A DNA stretch of 64,000 nucleotides from Gemmatimonadota bacterium (GTDB lineage: Bacteria > JAAXHH01), in contig JAPPBT010000068.1 in NCBI GenBank assembly GCA_026702745.1, positions 47,549-111,548 of the forward strand, written 5' to 3'. The position numbers were made by a program, and so were the translations under genes. Positions 52,390 to 60,300 of the stretch are shown here, piece after piece; the first letter of the stretch is position 1, and each line of letters starts with the position of its first letter. A model generated the notes under the pieces. It was not told the DNA's origin. It saw only the letters and a list, made by a program, of their open reading frames with translations, and did not search any database.

Positions 52390-53319
52390 ATGGACCTCAG
52401 TTTTTTCACGAGCGTGGGAGGGGACGCCTGGTCCCTGGCGGAATGCGCCGGCTGGGCGAAGGAGAACGGGTTCGACGCGGTGCGGCTTTCGGCCGGAGGG
52501 GCCGTCGAACCGGACCGCATCCTCGCCGACGGGCCCGGCGAGGTCAACGACACGCTGAAGTCGCATGGCGTCTACCTGGCCGCGCTGTCGGCCCACAATA
52601 ACCTGCTGGACGACGACGTGGCGCAGGCGGACGCGGCGGAGGACCGGCTCCGCAAGGCCATCCTGGCGGCTTCGGCCCTGGGCGTTCCCGTGGTCGTCAC
52701 CCACGCGGGCAGTCCCGTGGGCTGGCACTTCTACGGGCAGTTTTCGTCCCCGCCCGGGAACCCCGGCGACCGGTCCTTGGAACTGGTGGAACGGTTTAAG
52801 GCGCGTTATACGCCCATCGTGAAGCTGGCCGAAGACCACGGCGTCACCATCGCCCTGGACGGCGCGGTGCGCATGGGGAACATCGCCTGCAACCCGGAGA
52901 TGTGGGAGCGGGTGCTCGACGCGGTGCCGTCCGATCACCTGGGCCTTTCCTGCGATCCTTCCCACTGGCTGTGGATGATGATCCTGCCCGCCGAGGACGC
53001 CATCCGCATGTTCGCGGGCAAGTGGGTCTACGCGGACGTGAAGGACGCCGAGGTGAGCCCGCGCATGCTGCTTCGCCAGGGCATCATCGGCAACTGGTGG
53101 TGGCAGTACCGCGTGCCGGGTCGGGGCCAGCTGAACTGGGGCACCGTCATCGGCGCCCTGGTCGAGTCGGGATATGACTACGTGCTCTGCGTCGAGAACG
53201 AGGACCGCGGCATGCCCGGGCTGGCCGGATTCGCCCTGGGATGCCGGCATCTTCGCCAGTTCCTCCCGCCCGCAGGCGCGGAGTACCAGCGGCCGGGCGG
53301 GCCCTGGAACGTATCCTGA
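52390..53319 (+). CDS. Sugar phosphate isomerase/epimerase-family TIM barrel
   Basis: 309 residues of the xylose-isomerase-like AP endonuclease 2 fold: SFFTSVGGDAWSLAECAGWA, VVVTHAGSPVGWHFYG, IALDGAVRMGNIACNPEMW, LGLSCDPSHWLWMM, YADVKDAEVSPRML and YVLCVENEDRGMPG. These carry the usual metal-site Glu/Asp/His pattern, though the first Glu is replaced by Asp (LDG). Such enzymes interconvert ketoses or myo-inositol derivatives. The ATG at 52390 follows the hypothetical gene by 2 nt. Confidence 0.87.
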   Translation: MDLSFFTSVGGDAWSLAECAGWAKENGFDAVRLSAGGAVEPDRILADGPGEVNDTLKSHGVYLAALSAHNNLLDDDVAQADAAEDRLRKAILAASALGVPVVVTHAGSPVGWHFYGQFSSPPGNPGDRSLELVERFKARYTPIVKLAEDHGVTIALDGAVRMGNIACNPEMWERVLDAVPSDHLGLSCDPSHWLWMMILPAEDAIRMFAGKWVYADVKDAEVSPRMLLRQGIIGNWWWQYRVPGRGQLNWGTVIGALVESGYDYVLCVENEDRGMPGLAGFALGCRHLRQFLPPAGAEYQRPGGPWNVS

Positions 53320-53364
53320 GCGATTCTCGCGTGCACCGCCTGGTTTTACTCTTCGGAGCCCTCC

Positions 53365-55395
53365 ATGTACAGCCATGATCCCCTGCCTCCCGTCGACCGC
53401 CGCAGGACCGAGATACGCCACCTGAACCTGCCCTGCGAGTTCGTCGCGCCTACCACGAAGGAAGCCTGGGAGAAGCGCGCCCGGTCGCTCAGGGAGCATA
53501 TCCTGGTCAGCATGGGGCTCTGGCCGAACCCCGCCCGCAGCCCGCTGAACGCGGAGATCACGCACCGCGTCGAACGCGATGGGTACAGCATCGAGAACGT
53601 ACGATTCCAGAGTCTGCCGGGATTCTACGTGACCGGGAACCTGTACCGCCCCGCCGGGGACGAAGGCTCAAGCCCCGACAGCCCCCGCCCGGCTATCCTG
53701 AATCCCCACGGCCACTGGAAGGAGGGCAGGCTGGCCCACGAGCCCGATGGGTCCATACCGGCCCGGTGCATCAACTTCGCCCTCCAGGGTTACGTGGCCT
53801 TCGCGTGGTCCATGGCCGGCTACAACGACAGCACGCAACTGGACCACCGGACGTTCGGCGACGACCGGAAGCAGCTCTGGGGACTCAGCCTCATGGGGCT
53901 GCAGCTCTGGAACGGCATGCGTTCCGTCGATCTCCTCCAGTCGCTGCCGGACGTGGACAACAGCCGCATCGCATGCACCGGGGCCTCGGGCGGCGGGACG
54001 CAGACCTTCATGCTCACCGCCGTGGACGACCGCGTTCGGGCTGCCGCGCCCGTGAACATGGTGTCGGCGCACATGCAGGGCGGATGCATCTGCGAGAACG
54101 GCCCCAATCTCCGCATCGAAACAAACAACATGGAGATCGCCGCCCTCGCCGCGCCGCGGCCGCTGCTGCTGGTGTCCGCCACGGGAGACTGGACGGTAAA
54201 TACGCCCGAGCTGGAGTACCCGGCCATCCGGGCGGTCTATGCGCTCTACGACGCGGAGGATCACCTGACGCAGGTGCAGATCGACGCGGGCCATAACTAC
54301 AATGCCGCCAGCAGGGAGGCCGTGTACGCCTGGTTCGGCAGGTGGATGCTGGACAGCGAAAGCGGCAATCAGTTTTCGGAGCGGCCCGTCGAACCGGAAC
54401 CGCCGGAATCGATGCTGGCGGTTACGGCCGAAAACCGGCCGGAAGACTGGGTCGACGAAGAGGGGTTGACGGACGTATGGATCGATCGCGCCCGGAAGCA
54501 GCTCAATAAGATGAAGCCCTCCGACGCCAGGTCGCTGCGCAGGTTCCGGCAGGTCATGTCGGCCGGATTCCGATCGATCATCGGATCCCCCAACGCGGCC
54601 GACGGCGACCTGGTCGCGACCTGCCTGGGCATGCACCGGTCCGATTCCTGTATGGTCCAGTCAGGATTCATGGGATGGCAGCGCTTCGGCGATCGGGTTC
54701 CCTTCATCGAATTTCGCCCGCCGGACCCTCTTCACGGCGCCGTCCTCGTGGTTCATCCCGACGGCGCGTCGGCAATGACGCAGGATAACGGGCGGGATCC
54801 CGGCCCGCTTGTTCAGCACCTGCTGGGCAAGGGCCTGCTCGTCCTGTCGGCGGACGTCTTTCTCACGGACCTGGCGGACAATGAGAGTGAGGAAAGAGAC
54901 CCGGCGGGCATTGACCCGGCGGACCGCGAACCGGCCTCCGGGGAACACGCCTACTTCTCGACCTACAACCGCACCACGACCGCGAACCGCGTGCAGGACA
55001 TCCTTACGGCCGTCGCCTGGCTTCGGCGAACCGGCGGCGTTGCCTCGGTGTCCCTGGTCGGCATCGGCGCGGCCGGTCCGTGGTGCCTGCTGGCCTGCGG
55101 TCTTTCGCCCCACATCGACCGCGCCGTGATCGACGCCGACCGATTCGAGACGGACAGCGATGAGGCGTACGAAAGCAGGCTGTTCATTCCGGTGCTGCGG
55201 CGCCTGGGCGGGCTGTCCGCGGCCGCGGCCCTCGCGACCCCGGCCGAGTTGTATCTGCACCATACCGGCCAGGCGTTTGAAACCGATGATATAGAAGCAG
55301 CCTACCGTGCGGCGGATGCGCTGGACCGCCTCAGAACCCAGCGTACTCCCGCGGATATGCCCCAGGTCGTCGCGTGGATCGACGAAGGTCCCTAG
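53365..55395 (+). CDS. Acetylxylan esterase-like protein with two alpha/beta-hydrolase domains
   Basis: 676 residues without a signal peptide. The first domain (about 60-325) has LNPHGHWKEGRL, CTGASGGGTQTFMLTA with the nucleophile Ser, VSATGDWTVNTP and DAGHNYNAASREAVY, a complete triad as in acetylxylan/carbohydrate esterases. The second domain (about 385-670) keeps strands (GAVLVVHPDGASAM, LLVLSADVFLTDLA) but its elbow reads VSLVGIGAAGPWC, lacking the Ser, so it is probably non-catalytic. GGAG lies before the ATG. Last gene of the plus-strand group. Confidence 0.87.
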   Translation: MYSHDPLPPVDRRRTEIRHLNLPCEFVAPTTKEAWEKRARSLREHILVSMGLWPNPARSPLNAEITHRVERDGYSIENVRFQSLPGFYVTGNLYRPAGDEGSSPDSPRPAILNPHGHWKEGRLAHEPDGSIPARCINFALQGYVAFAWSMAGYNDSTQLDHRTFGDDRKQLWGLSLMGLQLWNGMRSVDLLQSLPDVDNSRIACTGASGGGTQTFMLTAVDDRVRAAAPVNMVSAHMQGGCICENGPNLRIETNNMEIAALAAPRPLLLVSATGDWTVNTPELEYPAIRAVYALYDAEDHLTQVQIDAGHNYNAASREAVYAWFGRWMLDSESGNQFSERPVEPEPPESMLAVTAENRPEDWVDEEGLTDVWIDRARKQLNKMKPSDARSLRRFRQVMSAGFRSIIGSPNAADGDLVATCLGMHRSDSCMVQSGFMGWQRFGDRVPFIEFRPPDPLHGAVLVVHPDGASAMTQDNGRDPGPLVQHLLGKGLLVLSADVFLTDLADNESEERDPAGIDPADREPASGEHAYFSTYNRTTTANRVQDILTAVAWLRRTGGVASVSLVGIGAAGPWCLLACGLSPHIDRAVIDADRFETDSDEAYESRLFIPVLRRLGGLSAAAALATPAELYLHHTGQAFETDDIEAAYRAADALDRLRTQRTPADMPQVVAWIDEGP

Positions 55396-55822
55396 ACTCA
55401 GGTCCCTAGACGAAGGGTCTGCGTATGCAACGTGTGCCAGAATGGCGACCGCGCCCGGTTACCGGAATGAAGTTTTTTCTTCCTCAAATATCAGAAAGCC
55501 CGTAACTCCCCCTGACGCAATAGTATACCGTCCGTCTGTCCGGTGAATGTCCCCCGCCCGCCCTCGAACAACCCCCTTCCAACAGCCGTTCCTCGCAACC
55601 CGTACGTTTACAATAACTTTCGGTATTCGCGGCACGCCGGAAACGGGCTAATGCGGGTAATTTGCGCCAAATTCCCGGACCCAATCGAATAAAAAACCTG
55701 TTGACATATTCCGCTCTTAACTAAACATTAGTTTTGTACATATTTCATAACTTTCAACCGTGCAGGATTCGAACATTCCTGCATGGTTTATGCCGTCCGG
55801 AGGACGGAGAAAGGCTTTTCTC
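55396..55822 (+). other. 427-bp intergenic region ahead of the Com-like gene
   Basis: AT-richer than its surroundings from about 55600. It holds TTGACA and an inverted repeat (next entry). I see no ORF with a ribosome site. Confidence 0.5.
55701..55733 (+). promoter_or_regulatory. TTGACA box and 6-bp inverted repeat upstream of the Com-like gene
   Basis: TTGACA at 55701-55706 is followed at 55719-55733 by AACTAA-ACA-TTAGTT, a perfect palindrome where a -10 box would lie (a weak AACATT fits a 17-bp spacer). The overlap suggests repression of the promoter serving the zinc-ribbon gene about 90 bp downstream. Confidence 0.45.
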
Positions 55823-56152
55823 ATGACCGTCTCCAACATTCCCCAGTGCTGCGGCCAGTCCATGTCTCTCGTGACCGGCGATCGTCCCTACTGGAACTGC
55901 CCGGTGTGCGGAAACCGGCTTGACCGGGAATGTACCACCGTTTCACCGCGCGGGAACGGGTGCGAGCACCCGGATGAACCGGAATCCGGCGGAAATCAGG
56001 CCGAGCACCCCGAAGACGAATCCAAGATTTCGGACCCCGTTACGGACTACGAGCCGAGGTGCTGGAAGTGCGGCCGCATGCTGGGCAAGTACTTCACCCG
56101 ACCCTGGAGCATCCGGTGCCGCAGGTGCAAGGCAAACAACCAGGCACAATGA
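55823..56152 (+). CDS. Double zinc-ribbon protein, C-terminal half Com-like
   Basis: 109 residues. Two Cys4-type knuckles: one formed by CCGQSM and CPVCGNRL near the N-terminus, the other by CWKCGRML and CRRCKANNQ at the C-terminus, joined by a polar acidic linker. The C-terminal ribbon (CxxCGRxL...IRCRRCKxxN) resembles the phage Mu Com translational regulator family. The ATG at 55823 has GGAGAAAGG upstream. As the first gene of the surface/lysis-like module and just upstream of a structured RNA, an RNA- or DNA-binding control role is plausible but unproven. Confidence 0.65.
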   Translation: MTVSNIPQCCGQSMSLVTGDRPYWNCPVCGNRLDRECTTVSPRGNGCEHPDEPESGGNQAEHPEDESKISDPVTDYEPRCWKCGRMLGKYFTRPWSIRCRRCKANNQAQ

Positions 56153-56230
56153 AAGGAGCTTAAGCGGTCACTGCAGTAAAGGCCACTGCAGCAAAAAAGG
56201 AAACAAATCGCGTTTTTTTGAAAAACCCGC

Positions 56231-56259
56231 TTGACAGATATGCTATACACATGTATAGT
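56231..56259 (+). promoter_or_regulatory. Consensus sigma-70 promoter for the structured RNA/module
   Basis: TTGACA (56231-56236), exactly 17 bp, TATAGT (56254-56259); start expected near 56266. One of the two best promoters in the window. Upstream 56153-56230 contains only A- and T-rich runs and a CACTGCAG duplication. Confidence 0.8.
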
Positions 56260-56265
56260 ACTGTC

Positions 56266-56403
56266 ATGCTGCCCGTGCCAGGAGCGCGGGCGTCACTGAA
56301 AACCGCATCAGAATACCCTCGCGTCCCTTAGCGGACCCGCACCCCGCGGACCTTCAAGCGTCCCCGTGCCACTTCTGATCCACCTACGGCACGGGGTTTT
56401 TTT
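56266..56403 (+). ncRNA. Structured leader or small RNA, copy A (about 138 nt)
   Basis: Runs from the consensus promoter to an intrinsic terminator. It contains a GCCCG/CGGGC hairpin (near 56270-56290), then a 102-nt segment (56302-56403) repeated at 63580 with about 90% identity. Within it, GGAC/GTCC and CCGC/GCGG complementary pairs form small stems. ATCAGAA (56307-56313) is complementary to TTCTGAT (56373-56379) in the terminator loop, giving a potential pseudoknot or alternative fold. I do not recognise a known RNA family. Confidence 0.55.
56362..56403 (+). terminator. Intrinsic terminator ending RNA copy A
   Basis: Perfect 9-bp stem CCCCGTGCC/GGCACGGGG (56362-56370 with 56388-56396), 17-nt loop, then seven T. 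An ATG follows at 56404 but without a ribosome site except GGGG inside the stem. Confidence 0.85.
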
Positions 56404-56544
56404 ATGTCCTTTCCCGAAAAACCGACTCGCTCGAACACACGGCCGGCGGCGCGCCTGGAAGCGATACGCGACTGGGCGCTCGCCCGCTGCATCGCGCTTT
56501 TCACCGCTCTACCGGGCTCGAGGCATGAGCCGGAGAAAGTCAAA

Positions 56545-56754
56545 ATGCCCGAAAACATCTCAGTCTGGATCGTCGTCGTCGGCGTCCTGACCGCACTCTG
56601 GATTTTCATCTTCAAGTTCATCGCTCCCTTTGTCGACCGCATGACCATGCGCGAGGTCCGCCTGTCGAAGATCGAACGGGACATCGAGAACCTGACCGCC
56701 AAGATCGATCTGATCTACGAGGTCGTGCTCGACAGGCACAGGGAGCAGGAATGA
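56545..56754 (+). CDS. Small membrane protein with coiled coil (holin-like?)
   Basis: 69 residues. I chose the ATG at 56545 (MPENISVWIVVVGVLTAL), with GGAG 9 nt upstream, over the in-frame ATG at 56404 directly after the terminator. One N-terminal membrane helix (about 7-28), then a charged segment and a C-terminal amphipathic helix (LSKIERDIENLTAKIDLIYE). Size, topology and position just before an M15 peptidase recall phage holins or spanin-like partners, but no family match is certain. Confidence 0.6.
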   Translation: MPENISVWIVVVGVLTALWIFIFKFIAPFVDRMTMREVRLSKIERDIENLTAKIDLIYEVVLDRHREQE

Positions 56755-56795
56755 TGGGGCATCGGCAATCGTATCGTTCACCGCAGTACACAAAG

Positions 56796-56843
56796 GTCTT
56801 CCCTCTCCGAAGTCTGCGCCCCTCGACGCGAGGGAGGGAAGAC
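56796..56843 (+). promoter_or_regulatory. Long hairpin just before the ribosome site of the M15 peptidase gene
   Basis: GTCTTCCCTC (56796-56805) pairs perfectly with GAGGGAAGAC (56834-56843); an inner CCTCG/CGAGG hairpin lies between. The AAGGAGG ribosome site starts one base after the stem, so folding could affect translation of the peptidase. Confidence 0.6.
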
Positions 56844-56857
56844 AAGGAGGTTTGCAG

Positions 56858-57238
56858 ATGAAGTCATGGCCGTTCTTCCCGAACCAGGTCCTTTCCTCGC
56901 CGGACACCGGCCGGCACGAGATGGACGAGCGCTTCATGCTCCGGCTCGTGGCGCTGCGCCAGGAATTCGGTTTCCCGCTTATCATCACGTCGGCGTACCG
57001 GTCGCCGGCGCACAACGCGAAGGTGGGGGGCCGTCCCCGTTCCGCTCACCTGGCCGGCCGGGCCGTGGACATCGCCATTTCGGGCGACAAGGCGCACCGG
57101 CTCGTCCGCATGGCGCTCATGTTCGGTTTCACCGGCGTCGGCATCCGGCAGCGGGGAGACTTCCGAAGCCGCTACGTGCACCTCGACGATCTCGACAAGG
57201 CGCCGGGTATACCCCGTCCGGCGATATGGAGCTATTGA
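56858..57238 (+). CDS. Peptidase M15-type (D-Ala-D-Ala carboxypeptidase/endolysin-like)
   Basis: 126-residue single-domain peptidase. Zinc motif SAHLAGRAVDIAI (His and Asp), the second His in YVHLDD, plus ITSAYRSPAHNAKVGG, all as in Peptidase_M15_3 cell-wall hydrolases common in phages. AAGGAGG lies just before the ATG at 56858. No signal peptide, so like many endolysins it would need a holin or lysis to reach the wall; the upstream small membrane protein could fill that role. Confidence 0.87.
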   Translation: MKSWPFFPNQVLSSPDTGRHEMDERFMLRLVALRQEFGFPLIITSAYRSPAHNAKVGGRPRSAHLAGRAVDIAISGDKAHRLVRMALMFGFTGVGIRQRGDFRSRYVHLDDLDKAPGIPRPAIWSY

Positions 57239-57311
57239 CCACCCGGAACGGACGAGGGTCCGGCCGGAAACACTCATCCACCAACGGATGCACACCATGA
57301 AAGGAAATGTC

Positions 57312-60300
57312 ATGTTTCGCGTACTACTGACTCTTTTGCTGCTCGCGACCGGACCGGGACAGGCCGCGCGCGGGGCAGTGCCGGGGTCTCCCTTCGGCCC
57401 GGCGCCTCCGCAGAACCAGGCGCCGGAAACGGTGGACTACATCGACGTCGGGACGCTGTATGTCGGAGGCTCCTCGGCGACGGTCAACGCCTCTTCGTAC
57501 TTTTCAGATCCCAATGACGACACACTCACCTATTCGGTGAACAACCCGAGTCCGACGGTCGCCACGGTGAGTATATCGGGAAGCACCGTCACGATCGCGC
57601 CCGTCGCGGTGGGCACGACCGGCAAGATCGTCGTCACCGCCGAGGACCCGGGCGGGCTCACCGCCACCCAGGACTTCAACGTCTCCGTGGAGAACGCCCC
57701 GCCGCCGAACAGGACGCCCACGGCCGTGGGATCCATCTCCAATGTAACGCTGCGGGTGGGAGGCTCTTCGGCCACGCGAAGCGTGTCGGGCAAGTTCTCC
57801 GATCCGGACGGTGACGCCCTTACCTATTCGGTAAACGATCCGGACACGTTGATCGTCTCGGTGAGCATCTCGGGAAGCACCGTCACGATCGCGCCCGTGG
57901 CCGCCGGCACGACCGGCAAAATCATCGTCACGGCCAGGGACCCGGGCGGCCTGACCGCCACCCAGGACTTCACCGCAACCGTGGAGAATCCCCCGCCAGT
58001 GAACCGCGCACCCACGGCCGTGGGGTCCATCTCCAATGTGACGCTGCAGGTGGGGGGCACCTCGGCCACACGAAGCGTATCGGGCAAGTTCACCGATCCG
58101 GATGGTGACACGCTCACTTATTCGGTGAATAACCCGAATCCGTCCATCGCCGGCGTGAGCATCTCGGGAAGCACCGTCACGGTGAAGCCCAAAGCAGCAG
58201 GCACGACCGGCAAGATCATCGTAACGGCCAGGGACCCGGGCGGCCTCACCGCTACCCAGGACTTCACCGCCACGGTGAGCAATCCGCCACCACCGCCTCC
58301 GACGCCGAACAGGGCGCCCACGGCCGTGGGATCCATTTCGGATGTCTCCCTCAGCAAGGGCGGATCCTCGGCCACACGAAGCGTTTCGGGCAAGTTCTCC
58401 GATCCGGACGGCGACACGCTTACCTATTCGGTGAATAGCCCGAGTCCGTCCATCGCCGCCGTGAGCATATCGGGAAGTACCGTCACGATTTCACCGGTGG
58501 CTACCGGCTCAACGGGCAAGATCATCGTCACGGCCAGGGACCCCGATGGAGAGACCGCGACGCAGGATTTCACCGCTACGGTGGTCAACGACCCGCCACA
58601 GCCCGAGGGGAGCATCTCCGATGTAACCCTGTACAAAAAAGGAAAGACACGGAGCGTGTCTGTTTCGAGCAAGTTTTCCGATCCCAACGGCGACACGCTC
58701 ACCTACTCAGCCTCATCGTCCAGAACGAGCGTGGCGACCGTCGGTGTATCGGGCAGCACGGTGACGGTCAGGTCGGGGGTAACAGGCACGGCCACGATCA
58801 CCGTCACCGCGACAGATACCGACGACGCCACCGCTACGCAGGGCTTTGACGTCAGAGTGATAAACCGGCCTCCTGGACTACGGAAAATCATTCCTGCAAT
58901 GACATTCCACAGGAACCAGGCTGCTCAAAGTGTCGACTTGTCGGATCATTTCAACGATGAAGATAACGACACCCTCACCTATACGGCCTCGTCGGGTGAT
59001 ACGTCCGTGGCCACGGTCAGTGTTTCAGGCAGCTCTATTTCTGTTGATCCCGGTATACTCGGCTCTACCCGAATAACCGTGACGGCCGAAGATACGGACA
59101 ACGCAAGAAGAACACACAGCTTCAGCGTAGCGGTAGAAAACAGGCCTCCCAGGGTTACGCGTGCCATTTCTGCCATATCACTCAACAAGAATCGTTCGAC
59201 AAGCATCAACGCATCCAGCCACTTCTCGGATCCGGATGGCGATACCATCACCTTCTCGGCCAGAACGTCCAATACGGGAATGGTAAGCGTCAGCGTCTCC
59301 GGAAATTCCGTGACGATCGCATCCAAAAATGACGGCGGCGACGCGACCGTTACGGTGACGGCTACGGATGCGCTCGACGATTCTGTTTCAACTGATTTTA
59401 CGGTTACTGTGCTTAACAGATCACCGCGGACGAGAGGATCGATCGGTGGAGTTTCCCTCTACAAAAAATCGCACACCCTTGACGTAGACGTCTCGGGCAA
59501 ATTCACCGATCCCGATGGAGATACGCTTACATACAGCGCGACATCGTCCAATACGGCCGTGGCCACCGCCAGTGTGTCCGGCAGCACCGTCACGATCACC
59601 TCCGGCAGAACTGGAAATGCGACGATCACCGTGAAAGCCGAAGACATTGACAAGGCTTCGGCCGCTCAGACCATAAGCGTATCCGTGACCAACCGTTCAC
59701 CGGAGATCGTGGACAGCTTTGCAGACGTAAACCTCAGGGTGGGAGGCCCATCGAAGCGTTTCGACGTGTCGGGCGTTTTCTCCGACCCTGATTCAGACAC
59801 GCTCACCTTTACGGTAGACGACCCGGATACCTCAGTAGCCAGGGTCAGCATATCAGGCAGCGAGGTGACGGTGGCTCCCAAGTCCCAGGGAGAGATCGGC
59901 AAGGTCACGGTGACCGCAACCGATAACGACCCGATACCTGCAAGTATATCGGAGGATTTCAGAGTCGTCGTGGGGCCTGAGGATACGACACCTACACCCT
60001 GCCCGGCGGCAAACACTGTCCCCATCTCGGTCCCAGCTATGTCAGCTGGGGGAGATTCTGTGACGATGGTCGTATCGGCCTACTTCACGATACCGACAGG
60101 CGTCACCGCGACCTACAGCACCACAAATCCGAGCCCGGGCATTGCGAATGTGAGCATCTCCGGAGACACGCTGACGATCAGACCCGTAACCCAGGGGCAT
60201 ACCGGGAAGGTCATCGTCACAGCCAGTGCCACCGGGTGCACTGATGTCACAAGAGACTTCAACGTATCAGTTGGACCACCAAAGGATCCCCCTCCTCCCT

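Noticed and set aside
56404..56544. Upstream in-frame ATG extension of the small membrane protein
   Set aside because: The ATG lies immediately after an intrinsic terminator without an accessible ribosome site; the ATG at 56545 has one.
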